DNA from: Struthidea cinerea
Lineage: Eukaryota; Chordata; Aves; Passeriformes; Corcoracidae
Direction of reading: 5' to 3'
NCBI GenBank assembly: GCA_013397865.1
Contig: VZTI01002343.1
Span: 1,101,444-1,165,443 of the forward strand
Length of the DNA stretch: 64,000 bases
Shown: positions 50,502 to 61,900 of the stretch, piece after piece
How positions within the stretch are numbered: position 1 is the first letter of the stretch
Layout of the letters: each line of letters starts with the position of its first letter
Made by a program: the position numbers and the translations under genes
The notes under the pieces: generated by a model
What the model was told of the DNA's origin: nothing
Database searches by the model: none
What the model saw: only the letters and a program-made list of their open reading frames with translations

Positions 50502-50720
50502 GCCGGCAGCGGGAAGGCTCAGCCGCCCCGGTGGGCTCTGCTCCTGCACTGCACAGCAGCCCCCAGCCCGGCCTGCAGCTCCTCGACCCCCGGGCGGGGG
50601 GCAGAGAGCCCGGCTCTGCAGCCGCCACCGGGCAAACCCCTTTTTCGGGAGGGCGCAGCCGAAGACATGGTCCTCGTTAGAAATGCATCAAAACTCCCCG
50701 TGAGCGGAGATGGAAGCACG

Positions 50721-53318
50721 GGGTGTTTGCTCGTAAGGAGCGGATAAATGTAAAAGGCATAGTATTAGCTCTAGAAGACCGTCGTCCTGTTAATTAAATC
50801 GCCAAAACCCACGGAAGCTCCATTGTAAACTAGGCTTTGATCGGAGCAGAGGAGTGTAACAAATGATGTAAGGGGTTATCTGAAATTAATTGCCATGTAC
50901 AGGGATTCTCTTGACCATGGAATCTATGGGAGAACTGCTCCAAATCAAATGGGGAAGTGTGACCAGATCAGGAAGAGGCAAAGCTGCAACTGAAAGCCAA
51001 AGAACACATTTCCTTCTGTTTCACACTGATTTTAACCTCCCCCGGCCAAATTTCTCGCGACATTTCCATCATAATTTAGAGTACTCTACATTTAGAGACT
51101 GAAACTGAACATGGGCTACTTTGGCAAATAACAGAGATCGGGGATTTATTGTCATCCAGACACACAGTTTATAGAACAGTTCTCAGCAAATGGACTTGCA
51201 TATTAAAGCTGCTGCAAATCACACTTTTATTTTAAAGGCACATAGAAAAGTGATTTTAAATATCAGGGTTCCTGACTACATATAAAGCTAAAGGGTTCCT
51301 CGTCCTAGAATTCACCCTACAGGCAAACTAAAATTCTTTAGTACAATATTAACTAAAATTCTTTAGTACAATAAAGACCTGATTCAATATAGATTGAAGC
51401 CTGGTGAGATATAGGTAATACTGCTATTGATTTAAAAGACTTTTTGTATACTACCTTATAATAAGAATTCAGCTTTTTATTCATCATTTTTATTTTGTGC
51501 TGAATTCCTGTATTTCTATGCAGTTAGGCTATACAGCACTGAAGTAATTTTAATCTTGATGTTATCCATTCAACACTGATTTGTTTCAGACTCTCTACTG
51601 GAATAGTCATTTGTTTAAAGAAGCTTGTTGTCTTCCTTTAGACTAAACCATTAAACTTTCCTGGTGACCTTGATATGACGAAATACTGGGTGAAATTTAA
51701 GTTGATCATGTTACCAATACAGACTGAGGGAGAGGGTAATCACTTTTGTAGTCTTCCTTCCCCTGCTTTCAAAACTGAAAATGTTCAGCCTGAATTCTTC
51801 TTAAAGACCTACTTATGGAATGAAAATTCCTTCTGTGGTAGCATATGGACTAGCTGTCCATTTGTGAGTTTTGTGCGCACTTTGATTGAAGTAAACTGCT
51901 TTTAAAATACTAAGAATTTTAATTGCAGCTTGTTCAGACTTAAGTGTGGAGGACTGGTAGGTACAGAGTGACAGTATTGCTTGTAGCTAAGTTATTTAGA
52001 TTCCAGCCATGAGATCTGGACATAGTAATAATTGCTCTGGGGAAGGCAGGATCCAGATCTAAGTGAGGTCCAACACTTATAGCAAAAGGAATTTTGATTT
52101 CCAATTTTTTTTTCTCATTAATGCTGACTGAGATTTGCTTTTTATATTGGAGATCTCAAGGCCCAGATGCTCAAAAAATTGATGGGAGTTGTGATCATCC
52201 TTTCATGATCATCAGCTTACAGAGAGAGGCCATCTGCCCATTAGCACACTTAGCAGAGAAATCATGATCAAGGGATGTATTGAACTGTCTGAAAGGAGTT
52301 CAGAACCACAGGGTTCTTGTAAGTCTGGAAACAGCTGGTTGTAAGCCCAGAAATTCTTCGTTCCCACTGAATGCTGACAAATTTGAACATGGCATGATGC
52401 AATCTAATTCTTTGTGCTATTTCACAACATAAAGGTGCTTTTGTCACTTGTTACATACCAAATTACAAGGAAGATTGCTTTTTAAAATCTAATTTGGATG
52501 AGAACAATTGGTATTTAGCTTTCCTCTGCCAAATAGCACTGATGTGAAAACAGTACCTATCCAAAATCTTTGTTGATCATACATGGGCACAAGCTGTGTG
52601 AAGTTGACAGTACATTAATTAGGATGTCAAACCTCTCTTTTGATAACCTCTATGAATGTAAGGTTTCTGGCATCACCAATAGCGATTCTTATTGCAGAGA
52701 ATTGCTGATAGCTGTCTGCTCTTTCCAAAACCATCAGGATCCTGCCTGTGTTTCCCTGCCCCTGCACCAAACTATCTATTAGAGTGAAAGCTTTTCAGTG
52801 CTTGTTTTCACATCCTGTGCAGTGCCAGACAGACTGATGGGGCTTGATAAGGTCTTTTAATAACAATATTTACCATGTGATCTTGAAAGCCCCCACAAAT
52901 ACTGAAATGCCTCTAATATCTTCAATATCAAGTGTCTTTATTAAACGCAAATTTATTACATTTATTTCATTGTTATATAATAAAATTGATCATTAAAAGA
53001 CTTTTTCAAAAGCCATTTGGCTACAGGGAGTTTACAATACTTTCTTGAACAAGCAATGTAACTACTTGGCTAGAGATTAGCTAGGAGGCGGGTACTGAAA
53101 GAAAGGAATATCCTCCACCTCTCCTGTTACTCTCTGCTTCTGTCAAGGGCATGATTTTTCTGCCATAGTGCTCATGCAGGAAGAAGGATTTCCAGCCTCC
53201 AGTTTAAGGCCTGGTTACACACATTATAGCCATTAGATATCACACAGTAAAAAGGGTCAGAGAGTCATATTCTGTTTTTGTGATTCCCCCTTTCCATCCT
53301 GAATTAATTCTGTTTCAG
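50721..53318. other. AT-rich sequence beyond the CpG island, no gene seen
   Basis: If PCED1B starts in the island, this would be its first intron. It holds an exact 23-nt tandem duplication at 51326-51373. I see no coding exon with recognisable PCED1B sequence and no transposon. Confidence 0.45.
51326..51373. repeat. Tandem duplication, 25-bp period
   Basis: Two copies of AACTAAAATTCTTTAGTACA plus ATA, exact over 23 nt. The lack of divergence suggests a recent slippage event. Confidence 0.8.
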
Positions 53319-53319
53319 T

Positions 53320-53950
53320 GTAAGTCCGGTCTGGGCGTTAGGGTACTTCAGTGAGCTGGAAGAGGCGGCCTGCAGTCCCTCTGCATGAACTCTGAGCCCC
53401 CAGAAGAAGACATGTCGCCCTGCATTTTGCAGTTCTTCAGCTTGCAACTTCTGTAAATAGTTTCTCACGCACTTTCTGTAAACATGCTCATGTTTTGCTA
53501 ACCGTGCCTGGATTGTTTTGCTTTCCTTTGCTAGGTGGACTTTGTATGATAGACATTTCCATTGACCAGTGAGATTGAGAGGAGGAAATCTTCATCCTCC
53601 AATCCACGGTGGTTTCTAAGATCATATAAATAAACGATGGAGGGCAGAGGTGGGGGCTTTTCTGGCCTCCCTGCCCTGGCTGCTTTGACCTGACAAGCTG
53701 CGTCTCGCGTGCTTATTTCGTGTCCGAGAGCAACAAAGACAGGGATGCAAGTTGCACACGGACTTAGCCATAGATTTGTGAGTGCTTGAGGGGAGTCCTC
53801 TTCCCCCAGCTGGCATAATATTTTCAGTAAAGTCTACACCAAACAGTTTGACAACGTCTAGTGGGCCAAGCCCCTTAGTGGTGAACGCGTGGGCCATGGA
53901 TCCTGTCTGGACTTCACTGTGAGGCGCAAGCACAAATGCTTAGTCCTGTT
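53320..53950 (+). mobile_element. Probable ERV LTR or proviral remnant (unclassified)
   Basis: A CpG-bearing segment unlike its AT-rich surroundings. It holds ATATAAATAAACG near 53626-53638, which could serve as TATA and/or AATAAA, followed about 80 bp later by TGCTTATTTCGTGTCCGAGA, resembling a U5 region. The start TGTAAGTCCGG (53319) could be the LTR 5' end; I cannot define a 3' CA end or a target duplication. It is immediately followed by other transposons. Alternatives are an alternative promoter or non-coding exon for the plus-strand gene. Confidence 0.35.
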
Positions 53951-54157
53951 AACGCTCTAACACTTTGGCATGCCCTGAAGCAGAATATGTCCTCGGCCCT
54001 GTCTGGGTAACTCTGGGAATCCTGCAGTGCCTCAGGGGATGGAGAGAACAAAAAGCATGTCTGGCAGGGATAGCTGTGGCAGACAAGTGTTTTAAGACTT
54101 TTATCAGATGATAAGCAAAACCGTCACTTGAATGTTTCAATTGCTCTTAGGATAGTT

Positions 54158-54690
54158 TATTGGGTCTGGCTGAGATGGAGTTCATTTTCCCCATAGCAGC
54201 TCTCACAGTGCTGGTCTTTGCTTTGGTAGCTAGAAAGGTGTTGATAACACACTGGTGCTTTGGCTACATCTGAACAGTGCTGGCACAGCATCAGTCCTGT
54301 CTCTGCATTTTCCCCCCATCAGGAGGCTGGGGGTGGGCAAGATCCTGGGAGGGGACGCAGCTCGGCCAGCTGACTCAAATTAACCGAAGGGATATTCCAT
54401 ACCATATGTTGTCAGCTCAGATATAAAAGCTAATAAAAGGAGGAGGAAGGGGGGGGACTTTAATTATTTACAATGTTTGCCTTCCCGAGCAACTGCTATG
54501 TGTGCTGCAGCCCTGCGTCCTGGGCAGGGGCCTGACATCGCTTGCTGGTGGGAAGTAGAGAATAAAATTATTGTTTTTCCTCTTTGCTCGTGTGCATAGT
54601 TGTTTTCCATCTTATTTTCTCACCCTGTTCAGTTGGGAAGGGGGAATGGGAAGACAGAGTGGCGTGGTGGGCACCTGACATCCAACCAAG
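54158..54690 (+). mobile_element. Diverged solo ERV LTR, avian ERVL-like
   Basis: In plus orientation it shows GGGTCTGGCTGAGATGGAGT, GCTAGAAAGGTGTTGATAAC, AAGGGATATTCCATACCATA, a TATA box ATATAAAAG (54421-54429), and AATAAA at 54561-54566, in the order of a common avian LTR. It has lost a clear TG start and has no visible target duplication. Its 3' end merges into CR1 sequence between about 54690 and 54703, so the exact boundary is uncertain. Confidence 0.8.
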
Positions 54691-55716
54691 GTGAAGCCAC
54701 CAAAAATAATGATGATAAGGTTGAGTTCCTATGGGTAGGGATCAGGGGGAAGGTTAACAAGACAGACATCCTGGTAGCTGCACAGTGTATAACACAGTCT
54801 GTTATAGACTGTGCAACCAGGATGAAGAGGTGAATGAACTATTCCGTAAGCAGCTGGCTGACATTTCACGATTGTTGGTCCTTGTTCTTCTGGGAGACTT
54901 TAACCTGCCAGATGTCTGCTGGAAACTCAACACAGTAGAGAGGAGGCAGTCTAGGAAATTCATGGAGTGTTTGGAAGAAAACTTCCTGACTTGGGTCACA
55001 GCAAGCCCCTGCAGTGCTATAGCCTGGGGCAGAATGACTGGAAATTGGCCCAGTGGAAAAGGACCTGTGGGTGCTGGTTGACAGTGGCTGAACATGAGCC
55101 AGTGTGTGTGCCCAGGTGGCCAAGAAGGCCAATGGCATCCTGGCTTGTAGAAATAGTGTGGCCAGCAGGACCAGGGCAGTCACTGCCCTTCTAAACTTGG
55201 CATTGGTGAGGCCACACCTCAAATCCTGTGTCCAGTTTTGAGCCCCTCCCTTCAAGAAAGACATTGAGGTGCTGGAGTTATTCCAGAGAAGGGCAGTGAG
55301 GCTGGTGAAGGGTCTAGAGTGTAAATCATATGAGGCACAGCTGAGGGAACTGGGGTTGTTTAGACTGGAAAAAAGGAGGCTCAGGGGAGACCTTATCACT
55401 CTCTACAACTGCCTGGAAGGAGGGTGTAGCGAGGTGTGGACCCATCTCTTCTCACAGGCAACTAGTGACAGGATGAGAGAACATGGCCTCAAGCTGCACC
55501 AGGGGAGGTTCAGGTTGAACATCAGGAATAATTTCTTCCCTGAAATGGTGGTTAAGCATTACCCAGGAAGGTGGTGAACTCACCAACCTTGGAAGTGTTC
55601 AGGAAACGACTGGAGATGGCACTCAGTGATATGGTTTAGTTGTCATGGTGATGTTGGGTCAAAGGTTGAACTCAATGATTTTTGAGGTCTTTTCCAACCT
55701 TAATGATTCTATGATT
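54691..55716 (+). mobile_element. CR1 LINE with large internal deletion
   Basis: Two parts of the CR1 pol ORF are joined. At 54800-55000 the frame reads the endonuclease segment GDFNLPDVCWKLNTVERRQS; at about 55005 it jumps to the C-terminal region (QRRAVRLVKGLECKSYEAQL, then RELGLFRLEKRRLRGDLITL at about 55284-55404) and runs to the CR1 tail TTCCAACCTTAATGATTCTATGATT ending near 55716 (tail given here as its key pattern only in part). The rest of the endonuclease and the whole reverse-transcriptase core are missing. The frame is broken, so the copy is dead. Confidence 0.88.
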
Positions 55717-55820
55717 CCTTTCGGCTCTGCTTTCCAGCTAGTCTGAAGCTGTGCCCTGAGAACAACTATTTTGTTCTACCAGGGCGCTACTCACCAGGCT
55801 GCTCAGTTGCCAAGGAATCA

Positions 55821-55927
55821 CTCTTTTCTTCTTTTTTCCTTTTTATTTCCTGTTTTTTCCTTCTTTTTTTCTTTTTTCTTCTTTTTTCTTTTTTTTCTTT
55901 TTTTTCTTTTTTGTCTTTATTTTTCCT
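55821..55927. repeat. Pyrimidine tract (TTTTTTC)n
   Basis: About 107 bp of nearly pure T and C on the plus strand, mostly T runs of 4-8 separated by C, located 105 bp beyond the CR1 tail. It is a polypurine/polypyrimidine simple repeat and likely unstable in length. Confidence 0.85.
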
Positions 55928-58900
55928 GCTGAAAAGTTCCTTTTTTACTTCCACATGGAATGAAGGCTATTTATTAGGCTAAGGACAAAGGAAATGAGTG
56001 TCTTTAGACCAGTGTGGGGATGTGAGCAGATTATACTCACTCCATACCTCGAGAAGTGGTTCCTCGCTCTCCATACTTAGGCATTCAGAACTGACTTTTC
56101 TTCCTGTCACTCAAACATATTTATTACTCCGTGTTTTCACTTTCATAGCTCTGCAGGTCTAGAGGGGAAGACATCACCTGTCCACCAGTGCCATCTTTTC
56201 CCATTCTATCCTCAGAATTGCCATCAACTGGTAAGTACTGTGGAAAAGAGAGTAAGGACGGTTAATGTAAAGTTGAGCTTCTCATTAGGAGTGTGTATAT
56301 TTCAGAATAAAAGCTTTATACTACCTTTATTTGTTGATATAGTCCTGACTTCTGGCCCGTTCTACGTTCAAATGCCTCTTTAGTACCAAAAATACCGGTT
56401 CCTCAGTTTGGCAGAATTGGTGTTACTTGTAGTCCTCTCAGATGTCTTTGTTTTTCAAGGATTTCATAAGAGCAAAGATAGGAAAAAGATAATCAGATAC
56501 ATCTTAAATGTCTCTGTTTATTAAATTGCTTTACTTTACTTGCTGTGTGCTGGCACCGTCAAGTTTGTGTACAACTTACTGAACATGCAGTTTGTGTCCT
56601 GGATCGTTTCTGAAACAGTGAAAGAGCTTAAACCAAGATATTCTCCATCCAAAGGTGTGTTTCATACATTGAATGAAAAATAAATGAACATTCTGAGATG
56701 AGTTCTTATTTTGAGATAGATTTGCTTTTGAAATCTAAAAGTTTGGAAAAAAACGGAGGTGTCAGTGGGTTTGTATGCATTGTGGATTTTTAGGGTCCTT
56801 AAGTCTTCGAATTTGCAGATCTCGAAACCACCCAAAGACCTTGTTAAGCAGTATTCGAGTCTTCAGAGCATATTTATATGCAAGGAAGGCATTGTTAAGC
56901 ACTGGAGGATAATTTATTTTCATTTTCTATTCCGTAGGCAGAAGTTGAGAAGATGTTACAAATTAACAGTAAGTTATTGGTTCACTGAATTGAGCTTTTA
57001 AAAGTAAGGACATTTGGGAAAGTAATTTGTCATGGCCTTTAGCAGTCTATTTTAAAGCAGTATGGTAGCTTTTCTACAATAACAGGTAACTTAACCTTTA
57101 AAATGCAGTTCTTCATGCAAATAAACCTGGGTAATGGACTTTAAAAGGTGATTTTGCATGCCCTCAGGCATTACTTATTTCTTGGAACACCATGTCTCTC
57201 TCATATATCCAAAATAAAGCAGGAAATCTTTTTAGAACACCAGATTAATTTTGCATTATAATGGAATGTAGTGAGTTCCTACAGCAAATGTAAAGTATTG
57301 TCTAAAGAGAGAACATGCAAGTGGATTCTCTAATGAAACATGGATACTACCCCGCAGCAATATATAAAGTAGTTGTGAATACCCTATATTTGCAATATCA
57401 GTCATGAGGTAAAGGAAGGTGGACAATCTCACTCTTGGCTTTAATTTTTCATGGATACAGCACTAGAGTGGCTGTACTTATCAGGAGTTACAGTTCAAAC
57501 CCATTTTGTGGATACGCAGCACTGGTAGGAGATTGAGGAGGTTCTTGATGTGTTTCATATTGAGTGTGTGACTCATTTAATTGGCTCCTACGTCCTGCTC
57601 CCCCTCATACTTTTCATGGTGCTTCTGCACATTTTCTATCTCATTCCAAGACCCCACATGCTGAATATGACAGATTATGAATGGTCAGTCTTAAACATGA
57701 TCTGTCAGGTGAGTATGCCTGGACTTACAGAGTGGGAGAAAGCACAGGAGGTGGTGCATTGCCTAGAAAAAAAAAAGAAAAAATAAAGGTAGTTAAAAAG
57801 CCCATCTAGAAGATCAGTACAGCCTTCCTCTGCATTTCCTTCTCCCCATAGGAGTCAAGGTGTGAGCTGTGGGCCTCCATTCTGTGACCAGTGTGTGGAA
57901 CCCCAGATCACAGTGCCACAGGATTCCCCAGACTGGCACAAAGACACCAGATCTAGTACAGCAGTGCTGTGAGTTTGCTCAGGGGGTGTATGGGGGTGTA
58001 GTCACATATCTGAAAAGGACAGACAAGTTTCTGCATGCAAATTCCTTCAAAAGGGAGTTAAAGATCTGTAACTCCTCACGACAATGAGTTATGTCTGCAA
58101 GTCAACAGAAATACTTTTTAGGAGATGTAGAACCAATGTTTTATTTTTACATTTTGTCAAAGAAGAGACCAAATCTCCTAACAATTACTATGATGCCTTC
58201 CACCCAGCCTGTGTCCTTTTAAAATCAGATATCTTACCCTAGCTTTTAGCAAGTAGCTGACAAATAACACAGGAAATCTAAGTAGGAAGGAATAAAATGG
58301 TATGTTACTTTGGTGAACAATGCCTACTTTGCGACGGCTTTTATGATCCATAGTAGTCCAAGCTAAAACTGCTCTGACTTTGCTTCAACTAATAACAGTT
58401 ATCCATTAATATTAGTTACAATATTAACATATGCTTCAACTAATATTAATATCCATTAATATTAGTTACTTCTGGAAAAAAAAGGATATAAGGCAAAATG
58501 TATTCAGCACTGGCACTATGATCCCGGGCATGAAGACAGCTTCTGTGCTTATTTCTGTAGGCAATATATCATCTGGAAATAAAAGGACACATTGCCCATT
58601 AGTCATGACCATGCATCTTGAAAGCAGCAAGGGTGACTGTAAGGGTAGAGTTTTATTTATATGCAGACTCATGTTCATTATGCTGCTTATTCTGTTTGTT
58701 ACAACCCTAAACCAACACAGTCCACTGCAGCAATTCGATCATATATATCTCCATATGTGTCTCCATATTGACCATGTACTGCCTTCTTGTTTGCAGTGCT
58801 TTTGGGAATGCTGGAGTGGCCCCTCATGTGGAACATGCTTCTGACCCACTTCAGATTTTGCAGAGAACCTTTGTCTTCTTTCAGCTTCAAGACTGAAATG

Positions 58901-61900
58901 ATTGCAATATTGTTCAATGCAGTTTGCTCTGAAGTAAACTTGTGTTTGCAGAAATTGGAATTCCCTGTCCTGCTCTCAGTCTTGTTCGTGTTTTATGCTG
59001 AGGTAGAAGTCAGTATCAGCATCTGTTTTAGGCTAAGTTCATAGTAAAGGAGTGCCTGAGAGTCCCATTAAACCCTGATATTTGTAAGAGGGGAAATATT
59101 CATTTAAAAAAACAATGAGGCTTTTTTATTTGACTGTGTTCTGAAGCATATGGTCTGACAAAAGTTATGAGACCTAATTATGGCTTTGATCATATCCCAG
59201 TTTCAAAATAGCAGCTAATGCCTGTATATTAATGAATATATTTTTATTAAGAGTAAATTCGAGAACATATTATGTATTCTTATCAGTGTACTCAGCTGAG
59301 TTTGTGGTCTTTTCTAATAGGGATTAATTTCCAATACACCTGCCTGGCTGATAGCATCTGAGCGCTTGGGTTTTGAAAAATGGAGAACTGAGAAAAAGTA
59401 ATATATTCAGAATAATCAAAAAATATTCAAAACAGCCTATACTTTGAACTTCAAGTGTATCTGAAAATGAATTGACAGGTCTAGAATTTGAGACTGATTT
59501 TAAATTGGAGGAAAAAAGTATTTTGAAAAATGATTACTCAACAAATGAAGGAGAGAAGTGTCTTTTTATTTGTGGAAAAAAACCCATTATGCTGCAATAA
59601 GAAGCTTCCACAATCCATTGCTTTAGTCACCGCCTCCAGTGGTAAAAGCAGAGTAAAGCAGAAATGTTTGGGAGCACGGGAGAGCATATGGTAGAGACTT
59701 ACCCTCTCTGTCTCCCTGTTTATTTCTATTCTCGTTTCAATGTTCTGTAATAGCAATTCTTTATTTCAAATCCTGAAACAAGAAAACTTTTTCTTATCTT
59801 TGCATTTGCACTTGATTACAAACTCCGATTGAAGATTTTCATATGAACAGAGCAAATGCTGGGTATCCTGTCCAGATGGAATCTCCAGTAAAGCTAAAAA
59901 GCTCACGTTCACTTCCTTGATTCTTCTTCCCACAGTCAGAGCATTTGCTTGTTACTTCTCCTCTACCCAGTGATTATTTTTATGAAGCTTGTAGGTCTGA
60001 CATTATGTCTGAGACTTCCGTTCAGTAAGTTTGGCTGAAACTTGAAGTCCCTGGGGAGACAGACAGCTACAGCGACAGACAGTCTGTCTGCATAAGCCTC
60101 ATTTCCTTGACACACCATGCTAGAAAGAAAACAGCTGAGATGAGATTACAGCACCCAGTCCCTGAAAAAGGAAAAGTGGGAGATACTCCACATTGGCTGT
60201 GCCATTAGTGCCTTTAAGAGTGGGGGACTGCAGTCAGCTTTGTTAATGGTTATGTACATACGGCAAAATTGATTTCAGCAGGTACTTTCACTTAATAGCC
60301 ACTATAGCCTCATTTATGGCTGACTTAATTGATAAGAGACTGAACAGAGTCATGTTGGTAGGTATTGCTGAAGTCAAAATTGGGTAATTCTGGTAAATGA
60401 CGTTGTATAGTCTTCTGACCTGCTCAATTCAAAAAGCTTTAAATATGCAGGAGAGAATGGACATCCCTCCATCTATTATTTATTCAGGTAAACTCATCCC
60501 ATTATCAGTTCCCTGAACTGATCTTACTTTTTCCTCTCTTGGGCTAAATTTTTTGTCAATAAGACTTTTCAGATCTACCAGAAGTTTAAAATACAAAATC
60601 TGAGGCTGCCTAAGATCATCATGGTATCCAAATGACTTTTTTTTTTCTGCCGAGGACATACTTGTCTCTTTCATTCTCGTCAGTGAGTAACCAGAAGGAA
60701 GAGATCTGTAAAGCAGATGTCAGAATGTCAGATCTGCCTTCAGCTGATTTTCCGTAAGTTTATTGTTGTGTGAACTACTGTGTTCAAGGAAATAGAAAAA
60801 GCCCAAAGTTTTATATGCATTAGTAAATAAAACATTTTAAATGGGAAGCTTACACTCCAAGCAGTGGAAAAAAATGCCATTCTTACCTTTGGAAGAAATT
60901 TTGGTCTTTTGCCACAAGAACCAATCAGTTTTTATCAGACAAAGCCTTTATTATTTGATAACTCCCTGTGCCCTCACAAATGACTGTGCTCATTTTCCAT
61001 CAGCCATCTGACTGCTAGAAGCTTGAAAAACAACACATGGTGAGGTAAAATAACTGCCATGCTTTAACCAACCAAGTCTGCTTTTCTCTTCTGGTAAGTT
61101 CCTAGGGTTTTTTTGGCTACAGAGAACATCTGCTTTTAATGAACACAAGTCAATGAAATTTATATGTATGTTATTATGAGGTTTCCTTCCCTTTTTATGT
61201 AAATATGATTAGCATTTTGAACTCCAGATACCGTCCTTGGAGTTTAAATATAGCTCCCTGGTTTTTTGGCATCACTACAATAATGATGATCATACGCATT
61301 GGAAGAAGCTGCAAGGAGATAACAATTTGTGCACCTTCTGTGGTTATTCTTGGCCTCACATAAATCAGTTAATACATTTCTCTCTGGATTTCCTAGAACT
61401 GATTTCTGTATTCATGGTTGTGTCCAGTATCTTACAAAAGTCAGTGTGAGTGAAGACAATGATAAGATTAAGATCCAAGTAAGAATCTGAGTCTGTTTTA
61501 AGTACTAGTTCTTTTTTGTTGTTGTTGGTGTTTGACAATTGAAGTGCAAAGGTTAATTTTCTTAACTTGTAGAACTAAGTTTTGAGAGTCAGTTTTTTTA
61601 ATATTAGAACAACTTTGGTTTTTTTTCATCTTTGGCCATTGCTACCTATTTCATCTTGAACAGTCTGTACTGGCACAGGTTCTTTTATCCTTTGTTTTTT
61701 ATGGGTTTTGTGAGGTGACTTGTGGCTTGCACCCAGCCAAACATGAAAGCCTGTTCTCAGACAGTATGCATAAATAGTTTTACTGTGGTATCGGGTCATC
61801 TATGCTCTTTATTCCTTTGTTTAATTAGTGCCATCAGTAGCTGCGGTATTACTTCATCTTTGTATTACTACAGATCTTTTGGCTGGGCAGCTGTAAAGAT

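Larger units (their letters stand above)
49640..50720. promoter_or_regulatory. CpG island, likely AMIGO2 promoter and possibly shared with PCED1B
   Basis: About 1.1 kb of dense CpG and very high GC stands alone in an AT-rich window. It contains several CCGCCCC-type Sp1 boxes (about 50420-50470), a TATA-like GGATAAAAA on the minus strand (50271-50280), a good minus-strand donor (50003) and plus-strand donor-like sites (GT at 50227 in GGCGG/GTGAGC, and CTC/GTAAGG near 50730). The position upstream of AMIGO2 and the recalled mammalian head-to-head arrangement with PCED1B suggest a bidirectional promoter. Long open frames across the island on both strands are the usual by-product of few stops in GC-rich DNA and are not called as genes. 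Confidence 0.75.

Noticed and set aside
49681..50747. Long overlapping open frames of 340 and 243 codons in the CpG island
   Set aside because: They are Pro/Arg/Ala/Gly-rich in several frames on both strands at once, as expected where stop codons are rare. No domain is visible, and the region is better explained as promoter and 5' exon.
50752..50775. Short resemblance to antisense 18S rRNA (GTATTAGCTCTAGAA)
   Set aside because: Only about 15 bases match exactly and the flanks diverge at once. A match this short is expected by chance.
54866..55399. 177-codon minus-strand frame
   Set aside because: It is antisense to the CR1 pol remnant at 54691-55716.
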